DNA of 64,000 nucleotides from Christiangramia sp. OXR-203 (GTDB taxonomy: Bacteria; Bacteroidota; Bacteroidia; Flavobacteriales; Flavobacteriaceae): NCBI RefSeq assembly GCF_034372165.1, contig NZ_CP139698.1, positions 1,364,001-1,428,000 of the forward strand, given 5' to 3'. This document shows positions 47,099 through 55,912 of the stretch, one piece after another; within the stretch, counting starts at the first letter, position 1; every line of letters begins with the position of its first letter. The notes beneath the pieces were generated by a model. The model saw only the letters and a list, made by a program, of their open reading frames with translations. It was not told the DNA's origin and searched no databases. The position numbers and the translations under genes were made by a program.

Positions 47099-50000
47099 AT
47101 GCCTTCCAAAGAAATCACCCAATTAAAGCATTTAAAAGATAAGCTCCGAAATCAGAAAATGTCTGTGTTAGTGGGCGCTGGTTTTAGTAAGAATGTAAGT
47201 AATATTTTTCCTTCCTGGTGGGAGTTACTGTATGATATGACATATTTTTTATTCGAATCGGATATTGAGGAATCCTGGAAGGATTTTAAGGTCAAAACGA
47301 AAAAACCCGGCGAGAGAAAGAAATTCATTGACCAGAAAATATCCTACTATATTTCAAAGACGGGTTATTTAAATATTGTCTCAGAATATCTTAAAAGAAA
47401 AGGCATCCGAGAAGCTATCACCTCATATATCGAAGAAAAAACACCCAACATCATCAGAGAAGGAAAGCATTCCTTTTTGGTAAATTCTTTAGGTGGAAAA
47501 AACAATAAGATAGTACTGAAATCCACGATGTTGTCTCAACATAGGTTGTTGTTACAGCTTCCCTGGAACAATATTTATACAACGAATTATGATAAGTTAT
47601 TAGAGGAGGCTAATGATTCCTTAACTGCCAACAGTATCGATAATGAAATTTCTGAAATTCAACACGAGATTGATGTCCTTGAGAAGGAGGAAGCTACCCA
47701 TCGAAGTAACTTAAGCAGATTGAAAGCAGAAAGAGATTCGCTTTCAAATAAAATAACCAGGCTGGAAAAAGATCCTAAACTGATGATGCCGATAGAAGAG
47801 AATCTGGAAGAATTAAAAGGCGATTTAGACCATAAAGATTCGGAGATAAGGAAATCCGAAATCCGTTTAACAGGGGTTCTAAAGAATATTAAGGATAAGG
47901 AAGCAGAGTTGCTGCAATTAAAAAAGGCACAGGAACTTTGTATTTCTACCGTGACAAAAGCTTCCGAATTAAGCATTAAGCGAAATAAGAATATCATCAA
48001 ACTCCATGGAACTCTAAGAAAGAATGAAACCTACGGTTTCGATAATGATATCCAGAAGCAATATGTGATTGCTCAGGAGGATTACGACACCTATCCTGTA
48101 AAACATGAGGCATTTACTCAGTTAATGCGAATTTCTCTTTTGCAGGAATCTTATTGCCTCATCGGTTTCTCCGGGGATGATACCAATTTTCTGGAATGGA
48201 TAAAATGGGTCCGGGAGATACTTCGCAGCAAAGAAAGTACGGATGATGACTATCAAATCTATTTGATCGATGTACAGGCTTCCCCGATTCCGAAAGAAAA
48301 AAGCCTCTTTTATGAAAATCACAGTATTTTCCCCATCAGATTAATGGATGATAAGGTCATTGATTTTTTGGAATCTAAAACCGGACGTTCGGTAACGTCT
48401 CGCACGAAGATCAAGGATGTCATTGAATTATTCTTTCAATACTTGAGAGGCAAGCATCAGGTAAACGTGGCAAAAGCAACCTTTGAGCACCTACAGTACT
48501 CAAAATATAAAAGAGCCTGGGAAATGCTTCCTCTTTTCACCAAAGGTGATCCTATTAATTTCCAGACATATCAAAATAGTTTAAAAAGGATGGTATCAGT
48601 GGAGCCATTTTCCTTATTTCCTTCCTTACATTTTGTTTACTCACACGATAAGCAACGATTCCTGTTTCATGCCTTACCATTACTGGAGAAAGCATCAACA
48701 AAAAAGGATAAAGAAACAGTATTAAATCTGATACTAATTGCATTACAGGATTGTTATTTGGGCGCTACTGACTTTGTATGGGAGCAAAAAAGCGAAGAAA
48801 AGATTACCGAATTTTTTGAGCGAAGCTCAAGTGCTATCCGTAATAAGTTTTTAAAGTTAAAACTTCGAGAAGCAGTCTTAAAATGTGAGCCTTGTCCATT
48901 TGAGAAAATACTTCACCGGCTACCGAAACGAAAAGATGATAAGATCAAATATGAAACATTGCTTCTAAAAGCCTTTCAGTTTGATTTCAAACATTTAAAA
49001 AAAGCCTTAAAGGCTTGGAATCCGAAAGGTAATTATCTGCTTAAAAAAACCGGATTACTTACTCTTTTCGATACGCGTTGGGCCTTTGAGTATGTCAAGG
49101 AGGAATTGGAACATTCCGAGCTCACCAATCAAGAAGAGTTATTTGTTTTAGAAATGTACCGCTATCTTCATCGGAGTTTATACCACACCAGCGAGAAGGA
49201 ACTTATGGAAGCCATTCAGGGGTATAAAAATGCTGGCTTACGATCCATCTTTGATAATATTGATCACCTGACCGAAAGTATCAATAAGAATAAAATAAAT
49301 CTTAAACGATACGGTGAAGGGCGTTTTAATGTTTCCCAAAGCATGACGTTTTCCAATGACTTTACGCCGGCTCAAAAAGGAGCACAGTTTATACAGCTAT
49401 TATTAGAAAACGGGTTACCGGTATCAGTCGACCACATGAATCTAAAAAATCATGGTCAATGCTATCCACTATTTAGGGCAGTTTATAAGTATTTACCTTA
49501 CCCGGTCATCTTTTTTGCATTACAATTTTCTGAACAAAAAATTCTCAGAAGATTAGGGCAGGATTATGCATATACAGAAGGATCTGATTTGGATTTGGAT
49601 CAGATTCTCCAAAGGTTACTCTCCTCTTATCAAATGGAGGCGACTCCTCATCGATTCAAAGAAGGAATTTTATTTTTTACCTCGGAGTTGTTTATCGCTA
49701 CAGATCCAGAAACATGGGAATTGGATTTTGAAAAAATTTGGAAGCTTGACGATTTTCAAAAAAGGGTCTATAGAGATCGTTGGGAGGCCGAAAGGATATT
49801 TATGACTGCTGGGCTCCCATATATAAAGAACTCTGATATAATTACCAGAATTATCATTTCCATTATAAAAACTCCGACCTCAAATATATCAGTTGAATTT
49901 TTATATAATCTGGCAAATAACCCTTTGCTTGAAAACAGAGGATTTCACTTACAAACTGCGGAGCTAACAAGAGAATTAGATTCACTTATAGGCGTCATGG

Positions 50001-50956
50001 ACCAGGATGAGAATCATATATTCATGTTAGGTAATTTATCTTCCATTTTAAACGAAGCTCAAAAAAATCAAATTTTTCAAATGATAAAATCTGTTGAATT
50101 TGAAGCTATCAGGAATGAAAGGGTATGGTCAATTTTGATCTTTTTCTCCAAGGGAAACCAGTCGGTTCTTGGAAAGATTAAAAATGCTATTCTTCATAAT
50201 AATAAGTTATTCAATGCAGGTTTCAAAGATAAAAAGTCGCTTTCTTCCGGTATTAATTTTATTGAAATATCCCGCCTTTCAAATTTCTATAGATCGGTCC
50301 ATATCCAATGGTCTAAAAAGGAAGCCAGGGAAATTTTCAAGAAGATAAAATCCGAACTTACCAAGATCGAAGACTGGCTCAGTAAAAGAGACCATGACTT
50401 CAAGTTTATACTTAAAGAAATGCTATTATTTCTTGAGAAAGAAGAAAAGCATTTAAGTACTGAACCGGATTACCAGGAAGTACTTAAAAAGATACATGCT
50501 CTACATACCGAACACAGGGGGTATAATTCCTTGGTCGAGGGAATTTTAGCTACGGATCCTTCTGAGGTGATATGGGCCTTGAATGAATTATCCACGGAAC
50601 TTTATGAGAAAAAATCTATTCGAAGTGTTAGTTTTGAAGTCGGTACAACCTTAAATAAACTCTTAACTCAAGCACCCCCTTCTTTAGAGGAAGCTTTAAA
50701 ATACTTAGTCAATTGGATAACCCATAAAGATCTGGCTACAGAATTCAAAGCATATCACCATTTGATTAGCAGTGTTTTGGATAGATATACCAAGGATGAA
50801 TTGGAGGATTGTAATAAACCCTATGTCTATAAGCAACTGATAGACATTGCTCAGGTATTGGAGGAGTGGGGTGTGGATACAGAAAGTGTAGTACACTGGA
50901 AAGATTATGCCTTGCAAACTTCCTTCAATAATATCCGATTTGCTACTAACCCTTGA
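47099..50956 (+). CDS. Large SIR2-domain defence protein with coiled-coil insert
   Basis: A 1285-residue protein. The N-terminal SIR2 domain has SVLVGAGFSKNVSNIFPSW (GAGFS, residues 26-30), IYTTNYDKLLEEA (about 161), KLHGTLRK (about 302) and SYCLIGFSGDDTNFLEWI (about 355), the NAD-binding and catalytic motifs of defence sirtuins. Between TTNYD and LHG lies a coiled coil of about 100 residues (about 180-285), unusual inside this Rossmann-like fold. The rest (about 900 residues) is helical and unassigned, probably a sensor. In known systems (DSR, Thoeris and similar) such domains deplete NAD when a phage is sensed. It is monocistronic, within the island. Confidence 0.82.
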   Translation: MPSKEITQLKHLKDKLRNQKMSVLVGAGFSKNVSNIFPSWWELLYDMTYFLFESDIEESWKDFKVKTKKPGERKKFIDQKISYYISKTGYLNIVSEYLKRKGIREAITSYIEEKTPNIIREGKHSFLVNSLGGKNNKIVLKSTMLSQHRLLLQLPWNNIYTTNYDKLLEEANDSLTANSIDNEISEIQHEIDVLEKEEATHRSNLSRLKAERDSLSNKITRLEKDPKLMMPIEENLEELKGDLDHKDSEIRKSEIRLTGVLKNIKDKEAELLQLKKAQELCISTVTKASELSIKRNKNIIKLHGTLRKNETYGFDNDIQKQYVIAQEDYDTYPVKHEAFTQLMRISLLQESYCLIGFSGDDTNFLEWIKWVREILRSKESTDDDYQIYLIDVQASPIPKEKSLFYENHSIFPIRLMDDKVIDFLESKTGRSVTSRTKIKDVIELFFQYLRGKHQVNVAKATFEHLQYSKYKRAWEMLPLFTKGDPINFQTYQNSLKRMVSVEPFSLFPSLHFVYSHDKQRFLFHALPLLEKASTKKDKETVLNLILIALQDCYLGATDFVWEQKSEEKITEFFERSSSAIRNKFLKLKLREAVLKCEPCPFEKILHRLPKRKDDKIKYETLLLKAFQFDFKHLKKALKAWNPKGNYLLKKTGLLTLFDTRWAFEYVKEELEHSELTNQEELFVLEMYRYLHRSLYHTSEKELMEAIQGYKNAGLRSIFDNIDHLTESINKNKINLKRYGEGRFNVSQSMTFSNDFTPAQKGAQFIQLLLENGLPVSVDHMNLKNHGQCYPLFRAVYKYLPYPVIFFALQFSEQKILRRLGQDYAYTEGSDLDLDQILQRLLSSYQMEATPHRFKEGILFFTSELFIATDPETWELDFEKIWKLDDFQKRVYRDRWEAERIFMTAGLPYIKNSDIITRIIISIIKTPTSNISVEFLYNLANNPLLENRGFHLQTAELTRELDSLIGVMDQDENHIFMLGNLSSILNEAQKNQIFQMIKSVEFEAIRNERVWSILIFFSKGNQSVLGKIKNAILHNNKLFNAGFKDKKSLSSGINFIEISRLSNFYRSVHIQWSKKEAREIFKKIKSELTKIEDWLSKRDHDFKFILKEMLLFLEKEEKHLSTEPDYQEVLKKIHALHTEHRGYNSLVEGILATDPSEVIWALNELSTELYEKKSIRSVSFEVGTTLNKLLTQAPPSLEEALKYLVNWITHKDLATEFKAYHHLISSVLDRYTKDELEDCNKPYVYKQLIDIAQVLEEWGVDTESVVHWKDYALQTSFNNIRFATNP

Positions 50957-51118
50957 CTGATTAAGGGCAATAAATTCAATTTTATGACTCAGGAAACGGA
51001 CAATGCATTAAATAGCGTTTTGGATTTTTAATTTTAAAATTTCCTAGTTGATAGAAGAATATACGGAATGAGAATTTTCAAAATTGTAATACTATGTGTA
51101 ATATCCTTATGAAAACAA

Positions 51119-51149
51119 GGCTTAGTTGATATTGAGGTGTAATATAGGT
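51119..51149. repeat. Right copy of the 31-bp diverged direct repeat
   Basis: GGCTTAG, GATA, TGAGGTGTAAT and AGGT in the same order and spacing as at 38167-38197, with five substitutions and no indel. Confidence 0.5.
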
Positions 51150-51313
51150 GTACTTCTTTGATTTGTTATAACTGTTATTGGTTTACAAAATTATTTACCC
51201 ATACCAAAAAAAGAAGTTTTTTATAAAACATTTGGATATTTTTGTTCTGCAAAGATAATAGAGGTGAATGGAATTCAGAAAATACTAATTCCAATCGCAA
51301 TTTTTTATAAATC

Positions 51314-51343
51314 TTGTTACCCATTCATAAATTGATATCTTCG
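51314..51343 (+). promoter_or_regulatory. Bacteroidota-type promoter of the STAND gene
   Basis: TTG (51314-51316), 19-base spacer and TATCTTCG (51336-51343), one mismatch from TAnnTTTG. The likely start of transcription is about 25 bases before the ATG. Confidence 0.55.
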
Positions 51344-51373
51344 GAATTTAGAATTATATTCTGAATATCATCT

Positions 51374-54300
51374 ATGAATACCATCACAGCCGATCAAATC
51401 AACCAGTTGGATTCCTCTCAATTGCCGTATCTATTATTGAAATTATTATACAATGAGCATCTAAGATATCACTTCCCCAATGTCTATATAAGCGTTCCGG
51501 AGAATATCAACAGAGCAGACGGTGGTGAAGATGGTCGATTGCAAACAAGCGATTCAAAAAACTCTCAGTGGATTAAAAACACTGACACCTTATTTCAGAG
51601 TAAGGCTGCAAAAATGCAGGTTAGCAAATGTCATGATGAAGTTCTGACCAAAAAGAAAGTCCTTAAACCCCGGGTTCGCGAAATTTTAGATAAAAAAGGG
51701 ACTTATCTTCTCTTTACTAATGATTTACTAGTCCCAAATGACATCATCCCAAGAATAGCGGCTTTACGAAACGGGATCAAACAGGGGAAACTAAATGAAG
51801 GGTTATCGGAGGAGAATGCTGGTAATTATGCTGAGGAAGCAAAGCTGGAAATAATGGATGCCAATCTAATTCGAGACTGGACTAATCAATATATTACAGC
51901 GGTATCTTATGTCCAAAGATGTACACATCAAACTAAGCCTTTAGGTCTATTTACTTATGAAGAATTAAATTCATATCCTCATGAGGAGTTCAAATCCAAC
52001 GATGACATTAATAAAATTATTAAGGAAGTACGTAAAATAATATATGAAGGGCAGCATGTGCGTATTGAAGGAGTATCAGGAATCGGTAAAACCCGATTGA
52101 TCAATGAGGTATTCAATCCAGGTGAATTGAAAAATGAATCTTTTGACTTAATTCGAAAAGCCATTTCCGAACAAATGGTCTATTTTAATATTTCCGAAAA
52201 TGCCAATGAAGTTTTAAATTATGTGAGGAGTCATGCTCAAGATCTTCAGGCTATTCTAGTCCTTGATAATTGCCCTCCTGATTTGCATATTAAATTTCAG
52301 GCGGAATGTGATCGTTATAATAGTCAACTAAAGATAGTTTCTTTGGATTTCGATCAACTTGCTCCGCGATATTCTAATACGGTTGCCATTTTTGAATTAA
52401 AAGATGAATTTTATAAGTCAATCACCGAACAGATCTTAACAGAAAAATATCATGGCGTACTTACCGATGCGGCTATTCGGTATCTTATCGATTTCTCAGA
52501 GGGAAATACGAAAATGGCCATTGATTTTGCCAACGCTACAATCAAGGATCAGAATCTTCATGAAATGGTCGATAATGATTTGATCAAAAAACTACTTTTT
52601 GGTCGCAATGATATAGTTGAAGAGGAATTCAGGATTTTAAAAATTTTAGCCATTTTTAAAGTGTTTGAATACCCAGGAATTGAATTATATGAGATAGATC
52701 GATCTCGGTATGATCAGTTACTGGAAGGGGTTGAATTTATATCAACTTTCTTCAAAATATCCAGAGAACATATTGAAAAAACAATCAAAAAATTTTTATT
52801 ACGCGGGAATATTGAGCGTAGAGGAAATAAAATTATGGTCAGACCCAATGCATTAGCTTTGAAACTGGCGATTATTTTTTGGGAAGAAACTAGTCTTTCG
52901 GGAGGAGAAAATTTTATAAATTCTATCCCAAAATCCTATCAAGTTCCAATCGCAGAGCAGTTACAAAATTTGAAAGGAGCACAACATGCCAAAACTTTAG
53001 TAGGTCAATTATGGGGTTTTGATGGAAATTTTTCAACCGCGGAACTTTTAAATTCTAGAACGGGTTCACATCTTTTCCGCTCGGTTGTTATTGTGAACCC
53101 AGAAGCGACTACTGAGACCCTGGTTAAACATTATCTGAATAAGTCTAAGAATGACCTAAAGGGGGTGAAAGAAGGTCGTCAAAACCTGATTTGGGCCCTG
53201 GAGAGACTTTGTTTCAGAAAGGCTGTGTTTTATGATGCTACAAGAGTATTGATGTCTTTTGCGGTTTCAGAGAATGAATTCTTCTATAGCAACAATGCGA
53301 CGAGTTATTTCAAACAACTTTTCAGCTTTCAGTTGGCCGGAACGGAAGTAGCTTATGTCGATCGTATTCCAGTACTAAAATGGGCCTTAGATAAAAAAGA
53401 TTTTGACTTTGATAAATTAACACTAGAAACATGTGCTTCGGTACTCAATAAAACCATATACCATCGAATGATAGGAGCGGAGCATGAAGGGGGAGCAACG
53501 CCTTTAAAGGATTATGAACCAAAGACTATGGCGGAAGTGTATACCTATGTTGACGAGTTGTTGGAAATCTTAAAATGCTTTTTAGATTCTTCCAGTCAAG
53601 AATTACGACAAATCAGCCAGAAAGCTCTTGTCGGTTGTTTAAATGACTTGGATCGGTTAGGTTATGATGTTACCCAGTTAGGATCCTGCCTAAAAAAAAT
53701 TGTTAATAACCCTATTGAGAAAAAAGAGGTCTTAGGCTCTTTAAATATTAGTCTAAATTCTCCGCATTCTTCAGACAAGTTAAAAGCATTGGTTGTAGAA
53801 TTTATCGATTCGCTTGCCCCACAAAGTATTCCTGAAAAAATTGCGCAGATCGTTTCCGATCCTTATGTATACAATCGAGGAGAGGATCACGTGGAGCATA
53901 AAATAAAAACAATTAATTTAGCGAGGGAGATTCATGAAGATAGAATCTCGCTTGTTCCCTATGTGAAAAATTTAATGATAGGAACCCAATATCAGGGGTT
54001 AGAGTTTGGAGAATCCTATGGAGATATTCACGGATATGACCAGAAATTGCTAGACGCTATCCAGGATTTTCTGATGGATGTGGAAATTACGGCCTCTTGG
54101 AATACAGCCTTTTTAACGGGGTATTTGAATAACTTGCAAAAGTCTGAGGTACAAAAGGTTTTTAATCGATTTGTTGATCAGAAATCAGCTTTCGCTTTTG
54201 TGATTTTTCAAACGATGTCTCCGATACTTACCAACGCCAAAAAACTTTTAGATTTAATCGATGAAGGCGCAGATCCGGAGATGTATCGATTTGCCCGTCG

Positions 54301-55165
54301 TGAGCTTGCTAAATTGCCCCTCGATGAACTTGTCGAATACTTTCAAAACATGGAGGAACGTGATGAGTCCACAAAAGCACAAATTATTAAAATTGTTTAT
54401 TGGTATATCAAGGATCATCAGAGGGAGGAATTAATGCAGGAAACCGAACTGGTAGAATATTTAAAAGGTTTTGTCAGACGCTCCAACCTGCTTGAGTTAG
54501 TATTAAATTCGAAGTTTACAGAATTTTATGAGTGGGAAGAATTAATGATATATCTTTTAACGGTGGATAGAACTACAGCAACTTTTGTGGCTCTCAATAT
54601 CACCGAGACTTATAAAAATCGGGGAATAACCCAAAAGAGCGGTTATCATATCGCTAATGTAGCCAATAGTTCCTTAGTAGCTAACTGGGATGCTGCATGG
54701 CCTGTATATGGGGATCTGTTGATTAAAGAGGGGGAGGCTCTATTTTTTTCGGAGATTTTTGACATGAACTGGGTGACAGGAATTGAAAATTCCCATCCTT
54801 TTTTCAAGAATAAGAAACAGCGTAAAAAACTCGAAATATGGCTCCTTGACAATCCTCGAGCAGCAAAATGGATGATTCGCTATTTACCATTATATGGTGA
54901 CGCTAATGGCTGGTTTTCATTGACAAGAAACCTTATAGATACTTTTGGAGAGGATCCTGATTTTTTGAATACTCTATCTAATAATTTACATTCTATGATG
55001 ACCGCTGGTTCTCGCATACCCTATTTAAAATCGAGAATACGCATTCTTAAGGAACTAAAAGATCATGATTTTGAAAATATTCGATCTTGGGTTACAAGGG
55101 AAATTGAACATTTTGAAAAGGAAGTTAAAATGGAAAAAATTCGGGATGAAGAAACTGGACTATAA
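51374..55165 (+). CDS. STAND NTPase with N-terminal PD-(D/E)XK-like nuclease (Avs-like)
   Basis: A 1263-residue protein. Residues 48-80 hold ADGGEDGRL then LFQSKAAK, the D...QxK order of PD-(D/E)XK nucleases used as effectors in Avs and related systems. A P-loop domain follows with GVSGIGKTRLINEVF (Walker A, about 234) and ILVLDNCPP (Walker B, about 293), the STAND form of AAA+ switch. The remaining 850 residues are helical repeats, the usual sensor of phage proteins. Family knowledge: target binding oligomerises such proteins and activates the nuclease. It has its own promoter. The exact Avs class cannot be fixed by eye. Confidence 0.78.
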   Translation: MNTITADQINQLDSSQLPYLLLKLLYNEHLRYHFPNVYISVPENINRADGGEDGRLQTSDSKNSQWIKNTDTLFQSKAAKMQVSKCHDEVLTKKKVLKPRVREILDKKGTYLLFTNDLLVPNDIIPRIAALRNGIKQGKLNEGLSEENAGNYAEEAKLEIMDANLIRDWTNQYITAVSYVQRCTHQTKPLGLFTYEELNSYPHEEFKSNDDINKIIKEVRKIIYEGQHVRIEGVSGIGKTRLINEVFNPGELKNESFDLIRKAISEQMVYFNISENANEVLNYVRSHAQDLQAILVLDNCPPDLHIKFQAECDRYNSQLKIVSLDFDQLAPRYSNTVAIFELKDEFYKSITEQILTEKYHGVLTDAAIRYLIDFSEGNTKMAIDFANATIKDQNLHEMVDNDLIKKLLFGRNDIVEEEFRILKILAIFKVFEYPGIELYEIDRSRYDQLLEGVEFISTFFKISREHIEKTIKKFLLRGNIERRGNKIMVRPNALALKLAIIFWEETSLSGGENFINSIPKSYQVPIAEQLQNLKGAQHAKTLVGQLWGFDGNFSTAELLNSRTGSHLFRSVVIVNPEATTETLVKHYLNKSKNDLKGVKEGRQNLIWALERLCFRKAVFYDATRVLMSFAVSENEFFYSNNATSYFKQLFSFQLAGTEVAYVDRIPVLKWALDKKDFDFDKLTLETCASVLNKTIYHRMIGAEHEGGATPLKDYEPKTMAEVYTYVDELLEILKCFLDSSSQELRQISQKALVGCLNDLDRLGYDVTQLGSCLKKIVNNPIEKKEVLGSLNISLNSPHSSDKLKALVVEFIDSLAPQSIPEKIAQIVSDPYVYNRGEDHVEHKIKTINLAREIHEDRISLVPYVKNLMIGTQYQGLEFGESYGDIHGYDQKLLDAIQDFLMDVEITASWNTAFLTGYLNNLQKSEVQKVFNRFVDQKSAFAFVIFQTMSPILTNAKKLLDLIDEGADPEMYRFARRELAKLPLDELVEYFQNMEERDESTKAQIIKIVYWYIKDHQREELMQETELVEYLKGFVRRSNLLELVLNSKFTEFYEWEELMIYLLTVDRTTATFVALNITETYKNRGITQKSGYHIANVANSSLVANWDAAWPVYGDLLIKEGEALFFSEIFDMNWVTGIENSHPFFKNKKQRKKLEIWLLDNPRAAKWMIRYLPLYGDANGWFSLTRNLIDTFGEDPDFLNTLSNNLHSMMTAGSRIPYLKSRIRILKELKDHDFENIRSWVTREIEHFEKEVKMEKIRDEETGL

Positions 55166-55324
55166 TTTCTGACATACCTTTCAAGATCAAATCATTACCA
55201 GCTATATGGTGAAAATTATAAATGGATTTCCATAACAGTGCAATTCTAATTTATTTCCGGGAGCTAAAAAACCAGGTGATAGATTTTCATTATTAAAATC
55301 TTTACAATGTGTTCTTAACATCAA

Positions 55325-55912
55325 TCAATGAGTTTTAAATCTGTTGTAATAATGCAATTTTAACTGTACTGCGGTATATACTTCAAACAGGTAGAGTTCT
55401 GTTGAGCCTTTAATAGGTAGCAGCGAGACCTGACATTCTTCTCTTAATATTTTTTTGAAAGGTCCTGAAAACTTATCAAAGTCAAGTTCTTTTCTGGTGC
55501 CTGAGTGCTCAATACCTTCTATTTCATTGTGAAATTCTTTACCCATTGTATAACTTAAAGAAGATGAGAAATGATTTGATCCCTTTATATGTTGATGAAT
55601 ACGTTTTACAACACCACGTGAAATACCTGTGTAAAATGGCTCATCATTTAGCCAAAACAAATAAATCCCTTTGAAATCTTCATCTTGCTTTAATTGAGGA
55701 ATTAAGGTTTTTAAGAATTTTCGAGATGTCGCATTCCCAACTCCTTCTTTGCCGAAGTTTTCATAAATACTTATAACTCTTGACTTGTCAGTAAGCTTAG
55801 CCAGCATTGGAGAGAAATTTTCTGTTATTTCATCAAATCCCCGAGTTTCATCAGGTAAGAAATTTGATGGCCAGTGATCTTTTAGTTTTATTTTTGCACT
55901 TTTACTCTCCAT
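55325..55912 (-). CDS. GIY-YIG nuclease-like protein
   Basis: The 195-residue protein contains GIYLFWLNDEPFYTGISRGVV, the GIY...YxG core of GIY-YIG nucleases, with an arginine in the following helix (VKRIHQHI) and a later acidic residue as expected. Upstream and downstream parts are unassigned. Its ATG directly follows the stop of the DUF4365-TPR gene, so it is the last gene of the restriction-modification operon and may be a second cutting subunit. Function here is inferred. Confidence 0.75.
   Translation of the reverse strand: MESKSAKIKLKDHWPSNFLPDETRGFDEITENFSPMLAKLTDKSRVISIYENFGKEGVGNATSRKFLKTLIPQLKQDEDFKGIYLFWLNDEPFYTGISRGVVKRIHQHIKGSNHFSSSLSYTMGKEFHNEIEGIEHSGTRKELDFDKFSGPFKKILREECQVSLLPIKGSTELYLFEVYTAVQLKLHYYNRFKTH

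Larger units (their letters stand above)
50957..51373. other. Gap between SIR2 and STAND genes
   Basis: About 417 bases that hold the right copy of the 31-bp repeat (51119-51149) and a Bacteroidota promoter before the STAND gene. Otherwise very AT-rich with no frames over 60 codons. Confidence 0.5.
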
